Of a stretch of 64,000 bases of DNA, positions 21,291-33,188 are shown in pieces. The notes under the pieces are model-generated. The model searched no databases. It was not told the DNA's origin and saw only the letters and a list, made by a program, of their open reading frames with translations. A program made the translations under genes and the position numbers. Each line of letters opens with the position of its first letter. Positions within the stretch are counted from its first letter, which is position 1. This stretch comes from Leptasterias polaris (taxonomy: Eukaryota; Echinodermata; Asteroidea; Forcipulatida; Asteriidae): assembly GCA_037783415.1 (NCBI GenBank), contig JAZGTN010000162.1, positions 2,852,001 to 2,916,000 on the forward strand, in the 5' to 3' direction.

Positions 21291-22244
21291 TGTGCTGCAA
21301 GTTCAAGGATCTTTTTTACTGCTTTACAAAAATACATATTTTTAATTTTACCAATATCTTTGAGAAAAGAAAGAAATTTGCTCATCTTTTCCCTGGATGT
21401 TGTGGCCACAAAGTGGCCTCTCAAATTGATTTCATTCGTAATGATAATTGCTTGACAAATTTAATCTTACTTCGGCCTGCAACACAAAACTTCGGAAGCA
21501 ATTAAGGGGGTGTCACTCCGATCAGTATTGCAGTGAGGGTGCCCACGCCAGAGTCACCATAGTAACTTGTGGTTATATCAAGAACATCCCGCTGTGGTTT
21601 AAGAAAGGGAAAAAAGGAAGGCATATAATTCTTAGTGTGTTGTGACAATTAGAACCCTCAAGATTTTTTAGAAAGTTAAAATTCTCAACTCAATAGGTGT
21701 CTGTTTGTTTATTACTTTTAAACCTGTGTTTTTCTATAAATTGTGTAACTCACACTGTCCCCTTCGTTAGTTTGGCCCAGAAACTTTCCAGAGTGGTCAG
21801 AATCTTGCTTCAGCAGCTACAATGTACCATTATCAACTTTGACCAGAGTGGCATGCGTAGATGCTTTGTCTAATGGTGTTCAGATTAACATGAAACTTCT
21901 CACTGTTACACTGTCACTGATATGGTTTTGAATGACAGATGAACTTTGTCAGCCAGCAATAAGATACCATGCAATGAATGTGTCCGCACAACACACAGGT
22001 ATTTAATTAAATATGTAATAATTGCATCAGAAAGAAAATTACTATTTTGTTGTTGTTAATGTTATCAGACGCCAATGTGATAAGCACTGTATACTCAGTG
22101 CTTTCCAAGTCTGTGCTTTTCCAGAAGAATGGTAGGACTCAGAAAGCTGTGTACTTATTATTATTAATAAACCGGATGTATTTTAATAGATGTTAATTGT
22201 TTTGTTAATTTTTACATCGGGGATAATGAATATAATTTTGTTTT

Positions 22245-22460
22245 TGCCCTACACGATGTGTGTTAAGCACTGTATACTCGGTACTTTCCAGAGTTCTGTG
22301 AAAAAAATCCACAGGCAAATCACTTGGGTGGGATTCGAACCCACGACCAAGGACGGTTCATAAGTGAGCATGTGAACCAGAAGCACCAGGGCTAACTGAT
22401 TGACTGTATATTCTGTTGTATAAATTTCATGTACAGCGTTTTGAGATTTTATGTCAAACA
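22245..22460 (-). repeat. tRNA-derived SINE
   Basis: The minus strand carries a B-box-like 'gtgggttcgaatcccaccc' (22325-22345) preceded by tRNA-like sequence. The flank 'gatgtgtgttaagcactgta' recurs at 36775 and, changed, at 51710. This is a dispersed SINE, not a working tRNA. Confidence 0.6.
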
Positions 22461-22504
22461 TTATATCAAGATTAAATTATTTTTTATTTTATTATCATTA
22501 ACCC

Positions 22505-22690
22505 TTACTCTTCCACAATTCTAGTTCATGGGACCTACAGCTAAATGTCCCATCTAAAGGACAAATCAATAATGGTATTTAAGTATCTTGCTCAAGGACA
22601 CAAGTGTCTTGACCAACTGGGACTCGAACCTAAACTCTGCTAACACCAGTGCTCTTAACCATCCAGCCAGGACACCCTACAAGTTGTCTT
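22505..22690 (-). repeat. tRNA-derived SINE, second family
   Basis: The minus strand reads 'tggctggatggttaagag' (Leu/Ser-like A box), then 'ggttcgagtccc' (B box), then the body 'cacttgtgtccttgagcaag'. Body relatives lie at 25925, 36280 and 58270. Confidence 0.65.
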
Positions 22691-25249
22691 ACCACACAGA
22701 CACACACAACTCGTACCAGTGATAGTTTATGCATGCTTGGTCAACTTTACTGGCAAATCTCATGAAAAGGAGGAGGGTTCCCATCCAACTGTTGGCAAAA
22801 CAAGAAGAACGATCTTGAAGTTAGCAAACAGGATTGCTGGTCAGCAGTTTCTCCTGCCATTCTGCCATTGTTGTTGTACCAGCCCTTTAAAATTTGTTGT
22901 GGTTGGATTTGGGGTTTTCCTGAGTGGCGACAGTGTGGGCAGTAAACAGATAATGCCTCTACAACCCCCTTTCCTTTTCTTATAAATTGTTTCCTTTGTG
23001 TTACATGTAACAAGAAATGGGAAAACATCTGGGTCATAGGTCATCAGTGAGCTGTCCATTCAGCACAGCATGATAAAGAGACCATTTCCACAACTAATTA
23101 TTCATGCATCACGTTTGATGACAGATTTATTGAGCTGTTGATGAGTGTTTGGAGCATTGTTTGTTTTTCATTGTGTTTTTGGATTCACCTATTAGTTCAA
23201 CTGTAGCATTCGTACCTGTTGAACACACTGAAGACTTTAACATCTATAACTTAAGCAAATAAATTGTAAACAGGAATGCTATTTAAACTTGTTTATAATG
23301 TGTTTTGTTATCATTGTTGTAGCTTTCTAACTTATACACTTGTAAATTTTTCATAATATTATCAATACCAAAATTTGGCCCCAACCCGGCCCAAGGTTTT
23401 AGAAATACTAGCTACACCTCTGCTGTTGACGGTGTGTGTCAAAATAATAATATTTGACATCATTTGTGGGATGTTACTTTGTTATTGCAACAAAGCGACT
23501 ATACAAAACAGAGTACCAACAATGGCGTAACAACTAACATGAGTGATGATGCCTCTGTGATTTTTGTGAATCTTTCTTTAAAAAGTACCTCACAAGAGTA
23601 TTAAAAATGATTGTTTTTTTTAACAATTAAAATCTGTTAACTCTCATGTGAACTCAATTTTCTTGTTGACTGAACACAAATGAATTTCAGCAGAGATCAC
23701 TTGTTGTCGTTTTCGTTTATGCTGGTCTTTAACAAAAAGGATCCAGAGGACATTCTAACTTCTTGTTGCAATGTTGTGAAGAAAAAAACAAAACAATAGG
23801 GACTTTTAAAAAAAATTAATAAATCAAAACAATTGGAGAACAAAGCAGAGTCCTTGATTTACAGGGTCGATGAATACTGGTGTACATACATGTATGTATG
23901 TTTATGTGCCAAGCCTTGACCTGCACCAAGTCTGATTAGGTCAGATTAGCCTCAATGACCATGGTTTTCGGCCTTGATTTTTTAGAATATGAATTTTTCT
24001 TTAAGTTAGGGTCATCTACTGCTCTGTATATAGAATTTATATATTTTTTTCCAAACTTAACACAGTTTTTAAGTAGGGGTTTTGCGGATTAAAAAAATGT
24101 ATTACAAATTCTTAAATCAAATTTTCAAAATGTTAGGCCTTAAGAAGCATTCAGAAGCATTGACAAGTATTAAATTCCGTATTTGAGGTCTAAAACAAAT
24201 AAGCGAATTAAGTTGCATTGTAAAAAATATGTGCAGGTAAAACTGTTTCTCCCCTGCTTTATTAATTTATTTATGTTCTTAAATTTACCAGACAGTATCA
24301 AATATAATACCAGTATTTAATTTTTTGTAACTGATTTTTTGTTATACATGTAGGTCCTTGGACTGTAACTGTGAGTGTTGAGATCTAAAAACTGCACCAA
24401 AGGAAAGCCAGTTGAAGGTACAATAAGCAAAAGTATTTTTTCCCAAAAGAGTTTTGAGGAAGTAAGAAGTTAGGAAAAGTTTCATTTTGTTACAACAAAA
24501 TTAAGTTCCAGCTGACAGACTCTTTGGAAAGGTTCAAGCATAAAAAAGAAAGAAAATGTTTTACAATAACCGTAATTTTTTCTCCCGTTTTAGGGAGACT
24601 CTGTCTGTTGGAAAATGAGTGCATCACAAACCTTTATTTGACAGATGGTACATGTATCTACATGTATCAGGAACTATCTATTGGCATTTCAATCTTATCA
24701 ATAAAAGTCCAAACATTTTGTGTGTTGAGATCCCCCTTGAATATTTGGATTGGAACAGTGCCTAGATTTTAAAAACGAAGAAGGGGAAATGAGTCCTCTG
24801 AAAAATATAATTGTCGTGGCTTAATGTAATGACCTAAAAATGGGGAAGTATTGTTAATGAACACTGCAGATTTACATGTCCATCTCATTCCTGCGTGTGG
24901 TAGCCAACTAAGTTCAAGATTGGTGATTTAAACGAGCAGGCTGGAAGAAAGCCAGTCTACTGTGTGGACTTTAAAGTTGACATCAGGAAGTTAGTTCAAT
25001 ATTGTTATTTTCGTGATTTACTTTGTCTGCCAGAGCATTGTGAATCTCTAATATTGCTCTTGGGGTTCCACAAAGTGTGCTGGTGAAATCGGTAAAATAA
25101 AATTGTTATTATTTAGTTGATCAACTTGGTTTTATTTAAACTAAAAAATCACTCAAAATTGATAAAACGGCTATTTGACAATGACTTAATCTTTTTCTGA
25201 GTGTTTTCAAGAAAAGAAGGGGTATGTAAATTGTAATTAAAGGTCTTGT
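22691..25249. other. Intergenic stretch, no supported gene
   Basis: A/T-rich, with scattered TACATGTA (23002, 23888, 24345, 24650) and a few short ORFs without motifs. Nothing supports an exon. Confidence 0.45.
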
Positions 25250-25860
25250 TGCAGGCCTGTATTTTCATCTTTAAGAAGGCCAACAGCACTAAAGGGCAAG
25301 GCCAATTTCATTTTGCGAAGGGCTCTTCCATTTGGAAATCTTGTAGTCTACTGGAAAGTTTTGAAAGGGCACTAAAGGCTCCGTGTAATTCCAGACCGAG
25401 TGTGGTCTGTGTAGAAATGACTTTGTGAAAAGATAGCGTCCCCTAAATTTGATCTTACAATTAAGATATTGAGACACAAAAGCTTATTTTGTTAAATGAT
25501 ATTGTCAAACGCAATTGTGTGCCATCGTTGCTACATGTATGTTCAAAATGGAGGCCTCTGTAGAATCAAGACAATGCATGTAGACCCCATGTACACAAGC
25601 TCAAATAGCACCATCACTGAGAGTTACATGTACATGTAAGAGTTGCGCAGTGACCTTACACAAGTCAGCATTTCCATTGTTTGACCTCAGCGATGGCAGC
25701 CTATTCAAAGGGTCATTTTACAGGCCTGATACGTCAGGGAGGCAGTAGAGGCAGTTGCCTTGGTGCCCCTTGAAATGATCAAATCAGATTTTCTTTTCCG
25801 TCATTGAATTGAAGGTGGGGGGGGGGGGGGGGAATTACCATGCCCTTTATAGCCTGAATT
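25250..25860. repeat. Decayed dispersed repeat 'aggcctg...aagggc'
   Basis: 25255-25380 shares 'ttttcatctttaagaaggcc', 'gggcacta' and 'ttggaaatctt'-type words with 58085-58140 and 63268-63370. It ends near another 'acaggcctga' at 25720. A G run lies at about 25817-25832. No coding signal. Confidence 0.4.
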
Positions 25861-25917
25861 CACAAATTAATAATCTTTATATCCACTGGTGAAAGTCAAG
25901 AAATGATAATAGTGTTT

Positions 25918-26110
25918 CTGATCAGCAGAGTGTGGGTTCGAGTCCCGGTCGTGGCACTTGTGTCTTTGAGCAAGATGCTTAGTCCTTCAAATGGGACATT
26001 AAACTGTAGGTCCTGTGTACTGGGATTGGTAGTGCACGTAAAAGAACCCAGAACACTTATGGTGGAAGAATATAGGGGTTAACCCCGGTGTTTCTGGTTC
26101 CCAGCAAGCA
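25918..26110 (+). repeat. tRNA-derived SINE (second family)
   Basis: Plus-strand copy: 'tctgatcagcagagtgtggg', then the B box 'gttcgagtcccg', then 'cacttgtgtctttgagcaag' and a long body with 'aaaagaacccagaacactta'. Same family as 22505, 36110 and 58205. Confidence 0.6.
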
Positions 26111-26824
26111 CCCTTGTTTCGTCAGGCTTGCGAGCTTCAGTGATTAAATTCAAGTTATGAGGTATCCTTGGTTTCATTACCAGAAATAAACAAAACAACT
26201 ATTTGTAGTAACACCACCTCCTAACAACAACATGTACATGTATTTCATACTGTACACATGTACATCAGTAGAATATGTTATGACCAATCATCCAGTGAGT
26301 GAATCCCATCACCACCTTTTGTCCCACCAGTAGATAACCATCAGGAAGTGGGTTTGATTGTCTCTAACTCCCTTAAGGCCAGCAAGTAGAACTCCATCCT
26401 AACCCCCCCATGCACAAATTGTTTAACATGTGCTTCCTTCCAATATCCACCCCAGAGGAAATCGTCGGGGTACCCACTACCCAGGTAATGCTGCTCTGAT
26501 CATTCACATTACGTGCATGTGTAGATCTAGTCACTGCCAGGCATTTCCCACACGTGTTGTCAAAATTATTGCTTTTGAAGACGCATGGGTAAACTTTCGA
26601 TTTTGTGCAGGCCTGACTCGAGAGAGTTTTCAGAATTTGAACTTTCAGTTTTTGTATGATAATCTCTGATCTTACTGTTGTTATAGATTTTCATATTAAG
26701 ACTGAATAAATGTTAGTGTGGCACAAGGAACTGGAGTGAAAAATCAACTGGCAGCTTGCATGATTTCATTTTGTTCAGTATTAGCATTCTGATTTCATTC
26801 GATGAGAGTTTTAAATATCAGCAT

Positions 26825-26960
26825 TTCATAACCAATCGCATTCCTCATTAGATGAGTGTCATCCTCACTGTCCAATCATCAGCCTCGTTTGTCAGCCTGT
26901 CAGCCAATCACACTGTGTTGTAATTAAAGGTTTTAACACCAGAAAAAAACCCTGGAGAAA
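26825..26960 (+). promoter_or_regulatory. Candidate promoter/5' UTR with three CCAAT motifs
   Basis: Three CCAAT words in the same orientation occur at about 26831, 26870 and 26904, just before the ATG at 26961. Clustered CCAAT boxes are typical NF-Y sites in animal promoters. No TATA box is evident. The transcription start cannot be placed from sequence alone, and a non-coding first exon further upstream is possible. Confidence 0.35.
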
Positions 26961-27118
26961 ATGGCGGACGGTAAACACAAACATAAGAAGTGGAGCAAGT
27001 TCAAAGATGCAGTGAATAGAAACGGGTTGGTTAGACGCATCAGCATCCGCAAGAGCAGCCGTGTCAAGAAGTATGGAGACACCAGTGAGGAAAATGAAGA
27101 GGACTTTAACAACTATCT
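26961..27118 (+). CDS. WH1-domain gene, coding exon 1 (basic N-terminal tail)
   Basis: Starts with ATG in a good context (gaaaATGG) and encodes 52 codons plus two bases. It is followed by a strong donor, gtgagt. The peptide is highly basic (KHKHKKWSKFKD, RRISIRKSSRVKK) and then acidic (SEENEEDF), with no hydrophobic segment, so it is cytoplasmic. Splicing in phase 2 to 35646 keeps the frame and leads straight into the WH1 domain. I infer an N-terminal exon of a still life/TIAM-like Rac exchange factor. The tail itself is not conserved enough to identify. Intron 1 would be 8.5 kb. Confidence 0.65.
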
Positions 27119-27504
27119 GTGAGTGCAGAGGCTTTTGGATCACCTCTGAATATTTGCAACTTTTTCATCATGCACTAACAGTCTAACACCCCATTCAGAC
27201 TCATGGAATGCAACCTTTCATTAACAGTCATTTTATTTGATCATATTTGTTTTATTTTATTTTAATGGCATCACCATAAACCATCAATAACAGAGTCAGA
27301 CAAACTCAGTAGTATGCCTGTGGATTATTTTCCACTGGGCAGGATTTGGGAATGCACAGAGTATGCAGTTTTTATGGTATAGGGTAAAAAACAAAGTAAT
27401 ATTCTCACTGGGTGCACTAGGTGGTTTAGTGGTGAGACATCTGGTCTAGAATGACGGGATCTTAGGTTTGAACTTCCCATTCGCTGTTGATTTTTTTTCT
27501 GTAA

Positions 27505-29401
27505 TAGCCAGCAATGCGTCCGGGCGTCTTTTGGACGCCCTATTTTATTTTTGGACGCCCCGAAAAACTGTCGGACGCCCTTGAAGACGCCCTGTTTTTT
27601 GTACATAAAAAATATATTGCATCCGAATACCTGAAATTGTAAGCAAAACGAACGCAAATTCAAAATTTTTACTATATGCCAGCTGCAGTGAAGGTAACTT
27701 TATGCAAGATACAACCAATTTATCTTATACTGATCGCCCATTCATTGTTTACCGACAAAGGGATCAAATTTAACATCAGACACTCGAGCGGGAAGGCTTG
27801 AACCGCAAAGGCTTTAGAAACTAGCGGTGAAACGCCACGCTAGAAAAGTTTACAAAATATGTCATCGTAAAAAGCGTTGTGTATGTACTGTACATGTACA
27901 TACATGTACATGTACATGTACATGTACATGTATGTACATGTACATGTACATGTACATGTACCTACTGGGGTTGTGTGATAGATCGGCAGCGCTCGAGACA
28001 CATGTGTTGTTTACCACGAGTTCCGTTATTACTCTGCAGTTGCTATGATGGGTGGGATGGGGCTTAACCCTTTAGCACTCACACAATATTAAACATAGCG
28101 CCATTCACTCCTCACTACAGATAACTTCGGTACCTCAAACCCTTTGAAAAAATCATATCAAATCACGATATTCTGTGTGTAAAAACACCAATAAGTTTAT
28201 CGTGAAAGAAGCGGAAGTTCGCCATTACTGTGTACATTGCGCGTGTGATCAAGGTACCTACATGTATGATACGGTCCGCACTACACAGAGAAAAACAGCT
28301 ACTTGTTGCACTTCACTTGCATTGGTGATAGGACTTCCGACCTTTGAACCTTTGGAGGTGGACATCGTGATTTTTTCTTATGGGCACCATGTGTTATTTT
28401 TAGAATATTATTGTCTGTGTTGAGATAGCGCTCTATCTATGACCGTTTGCAGCATTTTAACCGCATGAACTAAAAACACAACTTGTCAAACTTCGAAGTC
28501 GTTTGCGGGCGGTATGCGGAGTAATACGCAGGGCGGATGCGGGCGGTATGCGTGGATCGGTCAATGTTGTAAACTTCTCAAAACTTATTTATAAATAAAA
28601 GTATTAACTGTCAAGGTTCAAAGTAAAAACAGTTGATAACAATGTGTTGGAAGAGTTTAAAAACAGCTCCATTCATTAATTCCATCAGGCAATAAACTGC
28701 GCACCGCTTCCGGGCACGTCATTCCTGCTATTTTCTGGCCGCCGCAACCTTTCAGTGCATATGCAGAACATCGCACATGCGAGTATGAGTCAAAACGTGC
28801 GTGTCTGCTTGTATGTGTGAACTTCCCACAATGAGTATGGGTAATGCAAGTTTAATAAAGAAAACTCCCTGCAATTCACAACATCAAATTACATGCACTT
28901 CTTACATGCTCACTATAAAACTATCCTTCGTAGTACACTGTACATACTATATTTACATTGAAATGTAAACTGTTCCATTCGTATAATTCGCAGGCTATGT
29001 GTAGTATACCGCAACTTTAGTACGGGGGAAATCAATATGAAAAAGTTGTGACCCCGCCCAAACTTTAATAATAATAACATAAAATGAAACCGCGCTAAAT
29101 ACTACGATTCTTAAGGGCTGTATGGTGCTGATTTCATTTTGTTTAACCCTTTAGCCGGCCCAGACCCAAAGCATACATGTACGTGAATACACAGTAAATG
29201 CAATAATAGTTCTGTGGTACCAGCTAGCTGAATATTTATCCCAAAAATTTGGACGCCCTGTTTTTCAATCCAGTCAAATTTGGACACCCTATTTTTCAAT
29301 CCAGTCAAATTTGGACACCCTGTTTTTCAATCCAGTCAAATTTGGACGCCCTGTTTTTCAATCCAGTCAAATTTGGACACCCTATTTTCAAATCCTGGCT
29401 A
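27505..29401 (+). repeat. Uncharacterised 'GGGCGTCC' repeat, copy 2 (1.9 kb)
   Basis: Complete copy bounded by TAGCCAG (27505) and CTGGCTA (29395-29401). GGACGCCC-type words are clustered at both ends: 27530-27595 and a 31-bp tandem at 29248-29395. It lies inside intron 1 of the WH1 gene. A long TACATG microsatellite sits at 27885-27962. At about 28756 it preserves the site that the CR1-group LINE occupies in copy 1. There is no convincing ORF, so it is a non-autonomous element or a satellite-like repeat of unknown class. Confidence 0.7.
29248..29395. repeat. 31-bp tandem repeat
   Basis: Four to five units of 'tttggac(a/g)ccct(g/a)tttttcaatccagtcaaa'-type sequence, with period 31 counted between successive 'tggac' words at 29281 and 29312. 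Copy 1 of the host repeat has only about two units (980-1040). Confidence 0.8.
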
Positions 29402-30271
29402 AAAGCCTTTTCTGCAGGACTCGGTTGACAGTGCTTATCACACATTGGTGTAGGGTAAAAACCAAGAGTGATATCAAATGTTGTTTACCAACAAACCATC
29501 GTCGTTATCTTTAGCTTTGAAACGCATTCCACATTTGTGAAGTACATGTATTGCATACGTTTCTTTATGATTCACTCATTGATTGACATTTCCTGGGCTA
29601 ATGCACCAATCTTGGTTGTTACATTGTTTAAAATATTCTCCTTCAACATGCTGATAATTTCAGAAATGTCTGCCTTGTTCAGAACAAGATCTAAGTATTG
29701 GGAAGTTAATTGCAAAATGCTGATGTTGCTGGTGTTGTAAACATTTATTTCTGTTTTTGCTTTTTAGACTAATGTGGAAGCATTCGTGGTTTGTTGGGAT
29801 ACAACATGATTTCTTGATAAAAAACCCAAAATGATTTGAAGATTTAAAGTTACAAACTCAATACAGTTGTCCTATATATCACATACCCTTCTGAAATGGG
29901 TTTCTTACATTTGCAAGAAGTTTTTTGCTTTATGACAGTATTTTAGACGGTAATATTTATCTGTTATTAGGAACGTATAGTCTTGTAGAATTGACTCTCA
30001 TTTTAAACTAACACAAATTTTAGATAGTTTTAAAATGATTTACTGTTTGTTGTAAACAATGATACTTGATATTTCTGAATCCTATGAGTTCATTAATTTT
30101 TTTCTCCTGTTTTAAACATTTTAAAATCGATTAACTCTTAATTGCTATTCTAATGTGTGCATATTTTAATGTAATAACAATTTTGAAAGTTCAAAAATAT
30201 TACTGAGCATGACTTATTAACATAACATGATACCATTTTGTTTTTGTTTTTTTAACATTTTACATTTACAG
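29402..30271. other. Intron 1 sequence, nothing recognised
   Basis: A/T-rich with no motif-bearing ORF. It ends in a strong pyrimidine tract and cag at 30269-30271 (see the alternative exon). Confidence 0.45.
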
Positions 30272-30308
30272 GCCTGAACATTTTGAGCCCGAAACTCGGA
30301 TGATGTAA
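30272..30308 (+). CDS. Candidate alternative last exon of the WH1 gene
   Basis: A long T-rich tract and 'acatttacag' give a strong acceptor. Joined in phase to exon 1 it adds a completed Leu codon plus PEHFEPETRMM and a TAA at 30306-30308, making a 64-residue protein without the WH1 domain. The exon is visibly less A/T rich than its surroundings. Poly(A) signals AATAAA lie at 31054 and 31069, so a 3' UTR of about 0.8 kb is possible. This is inference from splice grammar only; a chance acceptor is the main alternative. Confidence 0.3.
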
Positions 30309-30413
30309 ATAAGATATTTATTGTTTACTAACTGTGTGTGTTTAAGCATTGTGGTGTGGATATTCTACCTTGATGAGTTTTGCAGTGGGTATGAGGTGGG
30401 GCTGAGGTTGGGA

Positions 30414-30440
30414 GGGGGGGGGGGGGGGGGGGGGGGGGGG
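30414..30440 (+). repeat. 27-base poly(G) run
   Basis: An uninterrupted G tract within a G-rich neighbourhood (30398-30446), in the putative 3' UTR of the short isoform. It can form G-quadruplexes and is prone to length error in assembly. Confidence 0.8.
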
Positions 30441-31079
30441 CGGGAGTGTGGCTACATTATGGAGATGAAAACATTAAACATTCAGAACAAAGTTGTACAG
30501 CAATTTTGTCATGTCAAATTGCTGTTAGTTAGCCATAGAAATTCTTTTAAATGTGTATTTTTTTTTTTTGCATTTTGAATACTGTTTGATGTTTTTTAAT
30601 TTTGTATTGTTGTTTTTATTTTTTATGAAGCAAATTTAGTGTAAACTTGTTGTCTGTTCCTGAAAACGTGAAAGCTGGAGCACTCATGTTTGGAAGCTGT
30701 CTAACCAATACGATCGCGTATACATTTTTTGGCACTTTGTGAAAACATAATAGCTACATGTATATACTTAGGTTCCAGGTTCTTAGCGTTTCTTGCCTTT
30801 CATCAACTGAGCATAATTAACAAACTACATGTAGATGATTTTGAGACCTATAACTTCCTTAATTGTTAAATACTTATCAACCAAATCAAAATCACCCTAA
30901 AAGTCAAAAGTAGTTTTCCTACCATTTAAACAAAGTTTGTTGGCACCTCGTGATGTTGCTGACGTTTTGTTTTTTGTACTTTTGTATTTTCTTGGCAGGC
31001 CCTATTCAACTTTCATTCATTGTACTTAAAAAAAAAAAAAGTGAAATAATAATAATAAATTTGATGTGAATAAAAAAAC

Positions 31080-31775
31080 CATCTCAAATGTCTTTTACAG
31101 CATGCCTATAACACTTTTTTGAAAATAAGGTTTGTCTAACAGCATTATCTACATATGACTTAACATCCTCTGTGGTAGCATCTCTATACAGGGCTTCAAT
31201 ATTTTCTTGTTCAAACCACAAAATCTCATCATCATTCATCTTGCTATTCATGATCCCGCCCACCATTGTCCACAATTAAACAACACAGTCACCACACATT
31301 ATAATATTAGCACTGTTAGCACCTGTTTTGTTTATTCCCCTAACACTGTTAACTAATCAATCTAACAGGGAGCATGCTGCTCAAGGACAGTTTGTTATTG
31401 TTTTCCTGTAAGTTCTAAACTTGGAAGTAACGCTCCCACTAATTACACACACTGCAAGTGTGTTACAGCGTTTGTTGAAATCACTTGGATTTCCTCCTCT
31501 GATAATAGAGATAACGATGGTTGGTCATCCTTTGGTAAAACCTGGAATGGAATTTTAATTGAAATAAGATTAGAGTAAGATTCTTCAGTTGTAGAATTTG
31601 TTTTGGCATGCTGTGTTGTCTTCCTATGTATCGTGGTAAGTTCTGTAGTCATACGTCTTTTTCTATGTACAGTAGTATTTGAACGCCTTGGGCCGGAAAT
31701 CGATGTGTCTATCTTAAGTTGTGCGTAATGCGTAGTGCACAATGCATAAAATTGAAAATACACGCCGAACAATGC
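31080..31775 (-). other. Two short minus-strand ORFs, gene status unclear
   Basis: 31084-31275 encodes 63 residues rich in D/E (MNDDEILWFEQENIEALYRD). 31443-31772 encodes 109 residues rich in S/T with HRKRRMTTELTTIHRKTTQ. Composition is less biased than nearby shadow ORFs, but I recognise no domain, and no clean splice pair joins them. They may be remnants of a mobile element or exons of a small intronic gene. Evidence is weak. Confidence 0.15.
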
Positions 31776-32000
31776 ACATAGTGTTTATGGACAACACAGA
31801 AAGCAATACGAAGACATGAATTATGTGCCTTGGTTGGGGTGTATTTTCATGTTTACGCATTGCGCACTTCACATAACACACAACGCATGATGGACACATG
31901 GATTTCCAGCCTTATGGAAATTCAACACTTTTCAACAACTATAATTTATTATTAAATCTTTTTGCTGAAGTATTCTGAAATTGTTTTCAATTACTAAATA

Positions 32001-32854
32001 CAGTCGTTTGACCAGTTCCGGATCACTTAAACTTTGCAACAACTACATAATTAAAATACTTCTCACATTACCAATTTCTGTTGATACATGTGAAGAATAA
32101 CATCCAATAAACCAACAAACCCAAAATAAGGTGCCAAACATCATCGACAAATAAATTATGGCAATTTTTCTGAAGTTTGTCGGCATAATGATCATTATTT
32201 ACAAAAAAAATGATGGTTGAAAAACGCTGTTAAAACTTCTCACCTTTCAAATTTGAACGCCAGGGCGAATAAAATTTATGTAAAATGGTAAAAATGTGTA
32301 AAAAATATTTCACGTAAATACTGAGCAGGTGTCTTGTTTTTTTGATGAGATAAATTTACCGAAATCGTTTGTTTTGAGGCATCGTACCCTTGCCCAGTTC
32401 CGGATCACTCAATATGTTGGTGCGTCAAATGGTGGCGCACTCAGTTAGGTAAAATCATACGGCTGTTGTAGACAGTTTAGTTATTTAGTTGCACTGGAAG
32501 CGTGCATTTTTATATTTCAAGCAATGTAAAACTACATGTACTTCATCCAACAGCCGTCGATAACGTTGCATGTATTTTCAGTTTCATGAATGGGGATTAG
32601 GAGTATTGGTTTGCAATAGAGGGCGCGCTACTGATTCGGAACAGAATCAACCGATCCGGAACTGGTCAAACGGGTGACGATACTTTTCTCGAAGCCACTT
32701 CAAAAGTATTACTTATTTTTTGCCAATGGATACTTGGTGAGTGTAATGACATGTGTAGGTAAACTGATCGACTTTTGTCTGCTTGAAATGTTAAAGAGAT
32801 TGCAACAAAAACAACATGAATTCAAAAAGTGATCCGGAACTGGTCAAACGACTG
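32001..32854. mobile_element. Tc1/mariner-type non-autonomous DNA transposon
   Basis: Perfect 28-bp terminal inverted repeats begin CAGTCGTTTGACC at 32001 and end in the inverse at 32854. They are flanked by TA on both sides (31999-32000 and 32855-32856). A TA target duplication and CAGT ends are typical of the Tc1/mariner/pogo superfamily. Partial internal copies of the repeat occur at about 32392-32409 and, inverted, at about 32653-32672, possibly extra transposase-binding sites. There is no transposase ORF, so movement would depend on an enzyme made elsewhere. Confidence 0.8.
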
Positions 32855-33017
32855 TACAATTTGAGCAAAAAATGCTTTAAATAACTTAATGAGGAGCATC
32901 ATATGATTTGCAAAATAAAAGAGTCAGTTAATAAGATGACTATAATTGGGTTCCACACTATTCATTAACCTGTCGTTGATTTATAACTTTGTAATTTATA
33001 CGGTCTTTTTAAACGTC

Positions 33018-33188
33018 AGAGCTGCCAACTCTCCCTGATTCTGCAGAAAGTTCCCTAAAAATTAAACCAATTGAAAATCTCCCTGAGTATGGAAACTTAT
33101 TCCCTATTATGTTGAATGTAATTCTAAATATCTCCCTGATTGTTGTACAAAATCTTGCTGATTGCAAGATGCAAATGTTGGCAGCGCT
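33018..33188. mobile_element. MITE, 'agagctgccaac' family, compact copy
   Basis: The ends AGAGCTGCCAAC (33018) and GTTGGCAGCGCT (33177-33188) are inverse with one mismatch. The interior has 'tctccctgattctgcagaaa', 'gttgaatgtaattc' and a single 22-bp 'tctccctgattgttgtac' unit. Relatives lie at 49804 and 52331. Confidence 0.7.

Noticed and set aside
22320..22345. tRNA gene on the minus strand ('ggttcgaatcccaccc')
   Set aside because: Only the T-arm region is tRNA-like; flanks match dispersed repeat copies.
27325..27663. 112-residue minus-strand ORF sharing residues with 6625-6900
   Set aside because: Both are translations of the GGGCGTC-rich ends of the uncharacterised repeat; no codon-level conservation or domain is seen.
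30321..30578. 85-residue ORF with a poly-Gly stretch
   Set aside because: The glycine run is translation of the poly(G) tract.
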